Source: Baylisascaris procyonis
Lineage: Eukaryota; Nematoda; Chromadorea; Rhabditida; Ascarididae
Assembly (NCBI GenBank): GCA_037389465.1
Contig: JAZARR010000059.1
Span: 1,222,501-1,286,500 of the forward strand
Length of the DNA stretch: 64,000 nt
Reading direction: 5' to 3'
Shown: positions 1 to 12,600 of the stretch, in pieces
How the letters are laid out: the number at the start of each line of letters is the position of its first letter
Numbering within the stretch: position 1 is the first letter of the stretch
Translations under genes and position numbers: made by a program
Notes under the pieces: model-generated
What the model was told of the DNA's origin: nothing
The model's database searches: none
Seen by the model: the letters and a program-made list of their open reading frames with translations, nothing else

Positions 1-484
1 AAAAGGATAAGAATAAAGGGTGGTTTCTAGTTGGACTGCTAAGCTTCAAACGTTTTCTTATGTGAGTGCTTCTCGCTGCACAAAATGATTTCATAGGATT
101 CTGAAGCATCAGCTTTTTAACGTTCTGGGCCTAAATGAACGAGAGAACGATTCTAAAGCTCATACTCTCTCATAATTGTGAATGCTGAAAATAATGTTTG
201 CCTACTTCTTAGGCTTTTTATAGCATAAGTTTTTAACGATTATGCACAGGTGTGCTTTACTTGTATGGCTGTGAAGTACAGCCAGTATAAGCGCTATAGC
301 TTGCTCATGCTTAGGCTGCCTCCTGTTTTCGTGATCTTTCTCGAAGAGTAATACTTAGGCATTGCTTGTTACTAATGCAGCCATATTTTCATTTCTCTTC
401 ACAGAAGTTTGTTGCATGAGAAGCGGTTTTGTGAGTGCTTTGAGCGGTTTTGTGCAATACACGTATAAGATTCGCTTTGTGCAG
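1..484. other. Sequence before the first recognised exon, probably intron
   Basis: AT-rich sequence with stops in all frames. A ttctcttcacag at about 399-410 looks like an acceptor, but no phase-compatible exon follows. I see no gene here beyond the likely intron of the Ser/Thr-rich gene. Confidence 0.4.
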
Positions 485-640
485 AGCGACGTACCACACG
501 GACGACAACAACCGAACCGGCGACAACTAGACGCATAATCAAAGTAACACGACCCAGTGCTCTCTTTGAATTTGCTGATAATGACAACCGTGCGTGGGAA
601 ACTACTACAAAACCCTTGCAGCCAGTCGCCAATCAAGCAG
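485..640 (+). CDS. Exon 1 seen of the Ser/Thr-rich gene: Thr/Arg-rich segment
   Basis: The acceptor is ttcgctttgtgcag just before 485 and the donor is GCAG/gtgagg at 640/641. The incoming phase is 1 and the outgoing phase is 1, which matches the next exon exactly. The peptide begins RRTTRTTTTEPATTRR and ends PLQPVANQAG. The upstream frame is closed by a TAA at 466, so there is at least one earlier exon outside the window or in a poorly marked position. No initiator ATG in this frame. Confidence 0.6.
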
Positions 641-3600
641 GTGAGGAGTTGTCTATGCTCCCCTTCCCCTCGCTCTCCGCATCTTCCCATCTATCATATC
701 GAAAATGATACCTATATCGCAAGCCGGTCATTCTCGACCTAACTTCATCTTTTAATGACTTATGCACTTTTCTGAGAATAGAAAATCTGGCAGAAAGAAC
801 AACTGGGATCGTGAAGTTTAAGTTTTATTTTGCATAAACAAATTTAAGACATAATCCCAGTGCATATTAAATAGATGAACTATTAATTAGCAGTGCAAAA
901 ATTGAAAACGATTAAAATTGATGAATAATTTAATACCAAAATCTCGTCCCATATGTAAATCACTAAAGTGCCTTCCAAGAAAGAAATACTACCTGAACCG
1001 TTCCGCCAATTGCTTGGATTTATTCAACTGTATTGGCATCAACACTCCTTCTGCTTGCCTCGCTTTCAACGTTGCACTCATTTTCAGGTAATCCATTTGA
1101 GCCTGACGAAGATACCGTTTTGAATACTGGTGCTACAAATGCACCAATTTTACAACATCCATTAGCCAATCACAAAGAATCTGAAAGTAATGACGACGCC
1201 ACACAGTTTCAACAAGGCTTTAATTCAGCTGTGACCGTCTCGGAGCATGCACCTGCCGGAGACAATTCTCATATGGGAGGCACACATTCCGGTAATACAG
1301 CCATCGCACAACGAACCTACAGTAGCCCGGCTGACACTCGCGCACAGCACTTGCCAGGTCCCAACAGTCCGGCTGCAAGCACTCATTCACAACAACCACC
1401 TGTACTACAACACATTTCGTCACCACGCATTCAAAAACAACTCGTTCTTAACAACGCCTCTCTGAATCCAAAGTTAAATATTTCGCAGGAGTCCAGCAGT
1501 TCTCGACAGGTAGCCACCATAAGAAGAGGCAGCGTTCCTGAAGCGGACAATTATCGGAATGCAGTCAAAGTTGGTAGGCAGAGTACATCTCTACTAGCAC
1601 CAGAACACACTTACTCAATGAGTGGCATTAGGAACAACGTTGGGCCTAAGACGCTGTTTGAAACATATAACGGAGCATCGCGTCTGTATGAACCTTTGTC
1701 GCCCACATTGAAGAGCAACGATCTTGGTGACAAAGCTCACTTCCAAAACGTACAGCAACAATCGAGTGGTGCATTGCCTACCTCGGAAAACGAACCACTT
1801 AACAAACGAATACAGTCGCCTTCGCTAACTGAAGCGCACCTTTTGCAAAAGTTTCAATCTTCATCACGACCCCAAAGCAGCCAGTCAACTGAATTGGAAA
1901 TGCCAATGGCAGCGACTACGAATCCACTCTCAACGCCACTGCCGAATAAAACAGTACGTTTGGACATTATCAGCCCTGGCAAAGATAATGAGTATCGCCA
2001 ACATATGAACGCCCACTCCGTGATCGATGCAGACAACACTTATAATCTGAGAGAAGCTTTGTCTATCAAGAAAGATGAAGAAAAAGGAGCATTAACATCG
2101 GATTCAACTGGATTAACGTCTATGAATAAAACTGCTCAGTCCGCAGCGATGGGCAAAGAGGTGCCACAGTTGCAAACAGCGGTTAGAGCATCAGGTGAAT
2201 CTATTCAGCTATCAGGGTCTGAGCAACGGCTTGATCCACGTGCAGGTAGCGGAACACCTGAGACGTTCAGCGGAACAACTGTTAGCAGCCTCAATTTGAA
2301 CGCGACAACTGCAATGCCCCTTTCCAAACCACAAGTGACTGTTATTCCATCTGAGAGTGATTATTCTTTCAAGGACATAGTAACTCTTGCAGGTGAAAAT
2401 AAAGATCCGTCAACGAGTGCTGGTGGTACTCACTCAGGTCACTCCATCCCTGCGAATTTTGGGAGTGTCTTCGAATCAACACTCCAACGTAGAAACGGAA
2501 CTGTTGAGGCAGCCTTGCCATTCGAAAAGGCTGCGCTACAAACAAGACACTCAGCTGTCAACATCGATGGAAACGACCAGCAATCTGTTATGAATAGTGA
2601 TCAGTCGAATAGTGGGCAGAACAATCCACTTCTGCAGACCATTGCACCGAGGCAGTCCACATCACAGAAGCAAATTGATATCTCTCCCCAAAATAACATG
2701 CCCCTCAGCTTAACTCCGAATTTTGCTGAAAATATCTCTGATATACCGCCATCAGCACCAAGTACGCAAGTTGCAGTCCAAAACGCTGCCATAAACCGAG
2801 CAACTATAGGACCTCAGAATTATTCCAAAGATGGTATTGTTTCTTCCCCTGAAGCACGGACGAACGTTCCAGTTGTTTCAAAAATGGTGTTGCAAAGTAC
2901 GACAAGTTCCAGTATTTCATCTAAAGTTATATGGGACAGAATGGATACTGCTCACTTTGTTCACCCGAGTTCACAGGAAGGTTCGGTTGCGCCATCGTCC
3001 AGTGTGGCGTTGCCCTCGCAAAGTAAATCCAGTTCCGTACTATCACAAGTTCCCTGGCAGTCGTCTTTGAACAGTTCACCTTCTGCAGCATCGTCCACGC
3101 CTTTTCTTTCTGGCGAGCATGAACTTGAGAAAAGGAAAATTGAGGGAGCTGATTCCATCAAGGACAACACAAGTTTCAGGGCAACATCATCTCCGACCAA
3201 ATCGCCAGCAAGTATAAAACAAATTGAGGATTTCGTGAGCATGAAGGATGTTTCCAAAGTAAACCAAAAGAAATTTGTTAATGAATCGGACAGTAGAAAT
3301 TCTAAAAGTAAGAGTAAGCCCGAGATGGCTGCCCAGCCAAGCGAGAGCGACTCAGAGAGAAGCCTCGGTCTGACGTCAAGTGGAGACAATGGATTGGATC
3401 CTTCAGCAGCTCCGTTGTCTCAAAATGGCGAGGATGTGAGCGATGAAGAAGGTGTGCTAAACTGTTTCCTTCTACTTTCACCATCAAACGACCCACAAGG
3501 TCGAAACGTGCTAATAGAATCAGCGATTCTTTTCCGGTGAAGAGTCATCGATCTTCACCAACCTTTCCGTTAACGTGATCGTCGGCTCAATCGAGTAACC

Positions 3601-6600
3601 TACTTCTAGCGTATACCTCTTCGTTTCGTTTTGCCATCATCGTCAACTAAACCATATTCTAAACAAAGCTTAGACGCTACCAGCGTTTAAGATCTGAAAC
3701 AAATTTTAGATCGGATGAGGAGATGCTTTATTGTAATCCATTTCTTTGCTCGAGACCAACACTGCTGCAGTTGAAATTTGATCGAGACGTCGACATTTTT
3801 AATCAGTAATTGATATTATTAGACGCCGTCTTCTGGTTTTGAATTCGCAAAGCTATTTCAGCGTGAGAAAGTTGAAAAACTTTGTAAGCATAAATACATT
3901 TTTGGCACTTCGATAGTGCAGAATTTGATGTTGCTTTTCAGTATGTCTGCTTAGCAATTCTTCTGCACAAATCCGCTGCTATAACATGAAAAACCCACTT
4001 TTTACAGGTGCTTAAAGCGGTTTTTTTGAGTGCAGAGACTAGAATGACAACTTTTTGCACAACTCGCACAACATTTCGTTTTTTAAGAGTAAAAGAGCTG
4101 ACTCATTCAAACCGTAATTGAATTTATGCCCCTTGTATTGTGCAATATTATGAAATTCTGACTTTCAAAACGACAGAAATTTTACTGAAAAGCTGAAATC
4201 AGTGCAAAATGCAAATTTTCTTTTGAAAGGGAATTCTCTTAAGAAAAAAATTTTTAAAGACAGTTAAGACTTGTGCGTCTTCCTTCCTATTTTAGCTTAA
4301 ACGGGAAGAGGATGGGTGTCCACAAACGTCATCGCTTACCTCTTTTTCCCCAATCCTAGCAATGCTTTTTCCCCAACAATGCTTGTAACCACCGAATGAG
4401 ATGATGAGGTTGTGTTAGTTGTACGATCGAGAACTGCAGCAATACTAAATGGTAATTACAAGTAAATATAAGAATAGGTTAAAGATCACATCTGTGAAGA
4501 AAATCAATATGCAAAGCTTGTGACGTAGCAACCTACTTTCACAGAATTGTGCGATCAACAGATGTGACATGCAACATAGCCTGAAGCAGCCGTCACAAGC
4601 TCATTCTCAACCGGCTTCGACTATCGCAATCGAGTGCAGTGTCGCATGAAATTTCCATTTCATTGTTGTTTTCTTTGCATAACGCCTGTAAATGTTTGCC
4701 GCAATTGCTTTTACAGTATCATTATTGCAGTTGTGTATATAATGTGTTGAATTTTTTCATGAAAGTTTTTTTTGCACTTTTATTTTTATTTTTTCCACTG
4801 TAAGTGCGCAGTGATCATAAAATGTGAGGGAAATTGTGCGGCATCTTTCCCAGCACTTCTAACTGACCACTCACTAGCACAAAGCACTCAACAGTGTCAT
4901 TATCTGCATGCCATTTCGCGTGCATTATAATAATTGCAGCTGTTTGCCGGAAAGAAAAAAAAAGGTAAGTACCCTAACTGGATGAGAAAACGATGTTTTT
5001 GAAAAGAAGCGCAATTTCATCGACTTATCAATGATTTTTCAGGATTGCTAGAAGATATCGACAGTTTACTTGAAGCCCAAAATCTGGCGCAAAGCGCGAT
5101 GGAGGAAGCTGAACGCCTTCTAGAACAAAGTTTACAAAGGCGTCAACAACCGGAAACGTATGAGTTTGGTTATAGTTCCACAAGTTGGATACAATGTCTT
5201 ATTATTTTTTACGACATGCATCGAATAAGAAACTAACGATACTGATTCTCACATACTAACTGTGCACAATTCAGATTTTTTAATTTGCAAGAGTTCTTAC
5301 GGAACTGGTTGTATTCGATAGGGGGATAATTTTTTGCGGATCCAGCAAAAATCTTTATTCAAAGAGTCCGCAGTTAAGCAAATTCAGTGCTGTTTGCGTC
5401 AAGCTGTCTTTTCCTTCTCTGGTTTTGAAAAACTGTGTATCGATAAATCAAAACTTATTTATGCAGCCAGCTAGTTTGGCTAGCAAATTTGCAAAATGTC
5501 CGTTGAAGCCAACCTTCTTGGTATGTTTCCGCACTCGTTTTTAGATGGATCGTCATTACTGAATTGCTGGTCTGGCTTGATTTCGTGTTTTGCTAATATG
5601 TGCTGTCCTCTTAACATTCTCTTGTCTTTCAGGGAAGTCGATGCAAAGAGCGACCAGATGGAAGCCGAAGAAATGTTGCAGAAGAGCATGTTGACTCTTA
5701 ACGATGTGGAGGACGGAATTGATCGCGTCGAGATGCGAACTTCAAGCTCTAAGGCACCCGAGGTTGCAACAGGAGGAAACACAGTGAGCAGCTCCTCCAT
5801 TAATAACATGCACATGTCTGTCGGCGTCTTCCCGTCAAATGTGTCAAATTCTTCGTCCGCAGATGCTCTTGTCGTAAGGACTGACCAGCAATTGCGTGAG
5901 CAGCTCGTCTTACCGCATTTTCCGCAACATGTCTCGCAAGTTGCCTCCGGGCATGTTTTATTTTCTGTTGCTCCCCTGTCCGCTTCCCAAACTGTTTCAC
6001 GTGGTGTATCACAGTTTGTTCTAAGGCATTACCAACATGCTATTATGGATTCTGTTCCAACTTTTCTCGCACAAGCTCCTTCAGTAGTCAGTTTACATGA
6101 AAATTCGACACAATTTACGACAGCCAACAGAAAACTTACAAATATGTCACATCAACAGACTTCACTGAACGATAGTGAGGAGCAACAAAATGATGAAAAT
6201 AACCACCCCAATAATATGATCGCAGACACTAGAGCACAGGAAGAGCTATCGGAAAAGCAGAATCTTACACATACAGGGCAGGCGAACTCAAACTGCTCTG
6301 CAGAAATACTTTTAATGAAAACATCTGAAAAGAACGGGATGAACTATGATCGGAAAAACGATACTCTAAAAAGTGAGTTTACTGAAGGCACTATCGCGAA
6401 GTCAGCTGATGAGGTTAGTAGCACAGATAAAGACGATACCTCTGAAAATGACTCAAGTAACACAACGCTATCGAGTTTTTCTGAATCTCAAATACTTGCC
6501 AGTCGTTCGAAGGTGGAAACAGCATCAATAGGAAGTCTTCTTATGTCAGGAATGCCTGAAGAAGTTGGCGACGCAAACAAGGACGGATCAGACTTTGTCG

Positions 6601-9600
6601 GAAAGTCTCTCTTCGTCTCTGAAAGCAGCGGCTTGGGGAATACATTAATAGATCGGAAATTCAATGTACTGGACGCATTCAGTGAAAAGACAGATAACAG
6701 GAGGTCACAAAAGAATGCGTTTCTTAAGAGCAGCATACTAAGTGAATTTGAAGAAACCTCCACAACCACCAGCGAGAGCGTCGTAAAAAACAACAAGCAT
6801 TATTCTGTTGACTCCAAGAAAAATAAACTCAACATTGGGCTCATGGGTGGAGATGATTGCATTAAAAGCGCAATACAAAATCAAAGTATGCTCAAATCGC
6901 AAAAGTTATCCAATGCATCGCTTCTCAGTTCTCTTTCACAAGCAAATTCACTATCGAAAGCAGTCGGCACCTCCGCACCACTCGCTAGAGACACAGTTAG
7001 TGGTGACTGGTGCAAGACTTTTGGAAACAGGATCGTGGAGGCAGCAGACATAGTTAGTTGTGTTCCCATTGTTACAGATAATTCAGTGGTGGACCAAGGG
7101 CACCGCATGCTAATGGCAAAACACTTGAGAGCAAGCACTTTGCTGGAACAGGTAGATGACGCTAGAGTCTCAAGTGAGAAGGAAACGATCCCGAATTTGC
7201 AGCCACCAGGTGTTCGATATCCAGTGGAGCCAGATGAAAGGCATCTTGTGAAATTTGAACCCATCAGAGGTTTCGAGTCTACTAATAGTTCAACTCTGGT
7301 TCCATTGTCATCTGATCCTCGGGCTTTTTTTCGCACTCATCCAACATCCGTCAGTGCTGCTGTGACAGCAGACAGAGTACCGCCAGCATTATCCACAGGT
7401 AACGAATCTGTGCACTTGATGAACTTCTTACAAGTAAACGCACCAGTTGTAGCCAGAGCGATGGGTTGGCAGGTAGAGAGCGATAGCGAAGACTCATTTA
7501 CCACAACTCGTAAACTGATGTCAAATGAGCCATTCGTTCTTCCTCAACAAGAACAGCGAGATTTGGTCGAAATTGTGGGCAGCGGCTCAGGCTTGCGAGA
7601 GGTAGAAAGAGAAATAGATGTTCCGAAACCGTCTCGTTTATTCCAACGTACTCCGTTAGGGCAAAAAAACCCTGATTCTAAGACACAAATATATGCCAAT
7701 GTGGAGGCAGCCAGAATGAAGCATTCAATAGGCATTCGCAATGACAGTGCATTTGAAGAAGCTTCTCCATCAATTACCCATGATAAAATGACCTCAAAAA
7801 CTGTTTTTGAATATCCGACGGTGAACGAACAAAACAGAGCGGAGTCACTCCGGATAACACATAGAACAAAACCTATATATCCTGGAATTCAAAGGCAAGT
7901 CGCATCATCCATGTCGAACGACAGCGGCAACATTTCTGGATTAAGATTCGCCAACGAACTGCTGAGGTTGGCGACACCCATCCAATCTCGAATTTCTGAA
8001 TTTTCCGCAAAAGAAGCAGCCACAATGACCTCATCGGAAGGAACAGCAAACAACGATGCAGAAATAGGCTGGGAAAATGTTAGGAACTTTGCAATAGCGG
8101 GAGAAGTACATGCAAATTTGCTAAGAGAAACTGCAGACTACACTCAAGTCTCTCCTGAAGCAAATCCTCATCAATCCAGTTACATTAAGCCCACTTCCCG
8201 AAATCAGCCGATTCACCGATATAGGAAATCTCCAAGCAGATGGACTAGTCCTCTACAGTTAAATGGAACTACGTATACTAACCGTATTTCTGTTAAAAGC
8301 CATAGGTCTAAGAAGAAAATGACATCTAATCCTGAAGTGCTGCCTGACCCAGCGGGAAATTTATCCACAGTCGTCACAATTCAGCATCCACCCATTGCAA
8401 GCCGTTCCTCACCTCATTCGGTAGAGAACTTTACAACTCAACCTTTCGCTTCATCTATAAAGTTCCCTTCATTAGCTCGCCCACAGAGTAATGTTGGAGC
8501 CTCTCCCTTACCCATCGCTTCCTCCAACCAGCCTTCGCATGTCTCCAATTCAAAGGCTGTGACGCGTCCTGTTTTTGTCCAGCGCTATACAGCGCATTCT
8601 TTGTTGTCGTCCGCTTCTACTCACCCAGAAACGTCCGCTGTTTTGCATGAAAGTTCACAAGGCTTGAAAATGAATAAGTATTTTCGTGCATCTAATAATG
8701 ACCTTCATGCCAGCATATTAGAAAGGCTCAGTCCTTTGTTAAACATTACAAAGAATTTTATGGAAAATACGACTTCAAGTACGGTAGAATCCCATTTGTT
8801 GTTAAGTGCTGCTCACAAAATTGTCCACCCGGTTGTACCAGTAACCAGTGGAAGGAAGATCAGTTTCATCGCTCAGCAATCAGACAGACCCCAAATAGTG
8901 GCAACGCCAACTAAGCCACACGTCGGGATCTCTTTGCAGCAACAACCAATCTCCATCGATGAAAACGTGGGTATGCAGAAGGAGAACAAACTTTCGGTAC
9001 CTCCTATCAGCCACAGAACATCAGAAGAGGTTTTTTTAGTACAATTTTGGAAAGTCGCCCTTCTCCGAGAGCAATTTTGAACGAACAGCTTTTTAACCTG
9101 CTAGGCAGGAAATATGGCAGCTTTGAATAACACATGCATGTCCGGAATTTTCGAGCGACATATGTGCATATCGCAATTCTTAGTTGAGTTTAGCTCTCCT
9201 CCTTTAAAGCTCTGTAGACGACTCATTAGTTTCAGACATAGAGGACCTATCACGAGAGGACCAATAGGAAATTTGCTGTGTGCGCAGAGATTTGCGAATT
9301 GGTGAGCAGGCGGGGGTGGATAGGAAGGAGGTGTAAACAGAACCGAGGAAAGTTGACAGCGTGTTAAAGCGCCAAATTTCAGCATTTGCCAGAAGGCTGA
9401 ATAGCCTGATCTGAAATCTAGCAGGCTGCAAGAACAGTTGCCAACATGAAGTGGCGCCCTCGAAGCATCTACAAACATGTCTGTCCTCTACCAATTAAAT
9501 TTTTCAGGGTGTCCAATGTCCTTGGTGTCCGATGTCCCGTCCTATGTCTGAAGTCAGAAATGAATATAGTCGCATTTATTCAAAGCTTTTATAATTTTTT

Positions 9601-12600
9601 GCACTTAGGAAGACTCTGGCAAACTAAAGTTGTGAGGCGGAAAGTCGTGCATATATAAAGAGAGAGAGGAAATAAATATTGTGCGGAGGCTCGAGGCAGC
9701 CAAATGGGTAGCTTCGAGAGAAAAGGCTTTCAATTTTACAAAATTCTGGTTTCAAAATCACGCGCAATAAATTTCAAACAAATTTCAAACAATGAATTCA
9801 AACACGGACGCAGTAGAAAGCAAACCGCAACTGCTCTAATCACCTTGCATAATGACATCATCCATGCCGTGAAGTAATCTGCAAATATAGGAAATTCAGA
9901 GCCTTTTAACCTGATCGCCTTGTTATACTTCTGCAATGCACGCTTTTTTTTACCACATTTCACATGCATATCTCCCCTCTTCCCCACTCCTTGACCTCCT
10001 CCCTCCATTTAAAATTTTCATTCATAGAGTTTTCAGTACTTCAGTCTTTTTCACCCGGACTGTAGCACAACTACTGCACAGCATTAGCAACACTTTCCTT
10101 GCAAAAGATTACTGAGCGGTCTCATCAGAAATCCACTAATTTGCAAACAAAACGTTGAACCGATATTCAAAATCAACTAGCTCAAAGATATTGGCTTCAA
10201 CACACCTCTGAAACGATTTATTAGATTTTTCTTGCAGCAGGTCCGTGCTATGACTACATCTCGTTCAAGCACACCACAGTCAACAACAATGCGAGCAACA
10301 ACAACAACAACAACGCCTCCATTGCTTTTCCTGAAACCTGTAGAAAAACGGAAAGAATCGGCTGCTCCGAGAAAGGTAACTGGTATATGCGTATTGCACG
10401 TATATTCTTTCTGCAGAAGGGCGCCACAAGAACTTCGCGCCTGCGTGGATGCATGCCTCTGTGTATCCATCTGTCTGTCCTTTAGGTTCAACCCCGGAAC
10501 CGCTAGTGCTGGAGTTAGCAATTTTAGTGGATGTAATGGCTCTTATTTCATGTTGCTCTTTTTAGTAACCTGTAAAAATGGTTGATGAAGCGAAAGAGAT
10601 GCAAGCGCGAATACTGTGCTGGCTCATCTGGCACGCTTCACCACCTGTCGCTTTAGAATATGGTATTAGGCTTCCACTGAAAACATAGGGCCCTTTTGAG
10701 AAACATAGTTTATGTAAATATCGAAATCATCTAAGGATGTGCATTAAACCAGCCAGGTTTAGTAACTTTCGCTTCACGGATTTTCCAATTGAAACCACCG
10801 GAAAGAAAGAAGAAAATAATTTCACAAAAAAATGATGAGCACATCAAAACATACCAACTGCAGTATTAACCTGATGTGCCAAACGAAGCGCATCAACACA
10901 AGATCCATAATCCAGTAAAGACGCAAGGTTCTTCACCCAGTTCAAAGTAGATAAAAGGTAAATATTTCCACATAATTATTACTCAGCACACGCTGAAACA
11001 GCCAAAAACATGATAAAGGTATGCAGAAAAGCAGCTTAGAATACAGCATTCATGCGTTAAAAAAAAAAAAACAAAAAAACAATGCTCGTATCCCAAGGGA
11101 AGTTCAACCGGAAGAATCGTTAAGAAAAAGACTACTTCGCAGAGTCATGGTTCAACACGTCTGGGTTTCGTAAATTTTCAGATGAATTTTTGAGCACACA
11201 AACTATGCGTTAATGTACGAAAGCTACACCACATTTTGACTTATTGATCGAAAAATTCCACGAGATATTTTGCACTTCACTTCATCACCTCTTCAATGTT
11301 CATAATTCTGCTATACTAAACTCTATTTTTTGAAATATTTTGTTACTTTCTCACCATCGAAGCTATGCCATTTTTCGCGAATATTATGTTTGAAAGGTTT
11401 TCAAAAAGGTGTAGTGTAAGTATATTTTAAATGACTTCAAACGGCTGGCTGGCAGCACTGTTTGTGAGCACTAGCTGTAAAGGATTGTTTAATTCAGGTT
11501 CCTCCGCCATGGAAGAGTATTACTGAGGATCCGTCCTTCGCCGCATTCCCATCACCACCTCCTCAAGATCGTTTAAAGTTAGCTGAGCATCCTCAGAAGT
11601 CAGCTCCGACGACTTTTGCAGCTAGCAGTACTGCGATCGGAACGATGCCCACCACTTCAACAATAAGCTCAAGTAGGCAAGCTACTCGACGACCACCTTA
11701 TGTCGACGAAGAAGTCAGCATGTCACCATTTGAAGTTGATGGCCCGGAAACGGACCGATTGGTACTTTTTTCGCATTATGCATAAACAACTTTGATTGGT
11801 TCAAGGTGTTTTCAAAATGACACTTACTCATCTTCATGCTTAAATAGCTTCTGAAAACGAATGATCGGCAACTGTCAGCTAGCGAAACCTTTTCGAATAG
11901 CGAAGGAATCCCATGGCTACAGCAATGAAATTTGCAGCGTCTCGATACGCAAGAGTGCTAAAACACTGCGTTGCTTTTAATGAGCTCCAAATTTGGCTCA
12001 AGCGCTGCACCTTTTCAAATGAGCGAATAGTTGAATGGCAAAAGCGATCGTCAATATGAATTTCTCTGCTCGTTTCCTTTGAGATGGACTTTTTCTCGTC
12101 CATGCTTCAGCTAGCGATGCATTGGGTGGATTCGTGCCCATAATTTTATATATCATGTGCAATCGAAGAGATTTCGCACACGAGAGTATCCAATCATGCG
12201 TTGCCAAAGAATTTCTTACGAGACGGTTAGTAACACATTCGTTTTGATAACAGCGATGATCAAATTCAAACACTAGCTTTTTTTCGTATTTCTGCTACTT
12301 TCCTATTCTGCTCCAATAGTGGCTTTTCCACTACTGGTCTTCTGAACCCTGCTTAATCACTGAACTCGCCACTTTCGCCTTCTTGAGCACTTCTGTAGGT
12401 GACGGATGATAGTGTCTACGTCCACTAAATTTCAAGACGAGATTTTACCTTCCTGTGCTTTAGAGTGAACTCTTCTCGTTTTCTTCTTTGACCAGCTGTA
12501 TTTAGCGTGTTTCATATGGTTGCCTTATATGATATACCTTTGCAGAATATTCAACCGAAAATGCGCACATCTCCCGCAGTGGCTCAACAACATACCACAC

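Noticed and set aside
1033..1087. Hydrophobic MASTLLLLASLSTLHSFS reading as a signal peptide
   Set aside because: It starts at TTG, not ATG, and ends exactly at a ttttcag acceptor. The phase matches an upstream exon (485-640), so it is intron sequence.
5496..5632. N-terminal part of the long open frame before 5633
   Set aside because: It is intron read-through. A strong tttcag at 5632 and the matching coiled-coil phase place the exon start at 5633.
10177..10521. Minus-strand ORF of 114 codons
   Set aside because: Antisense shadow of the Thr-rich exon 5, with repeats of ca/ac triplets; no domain.
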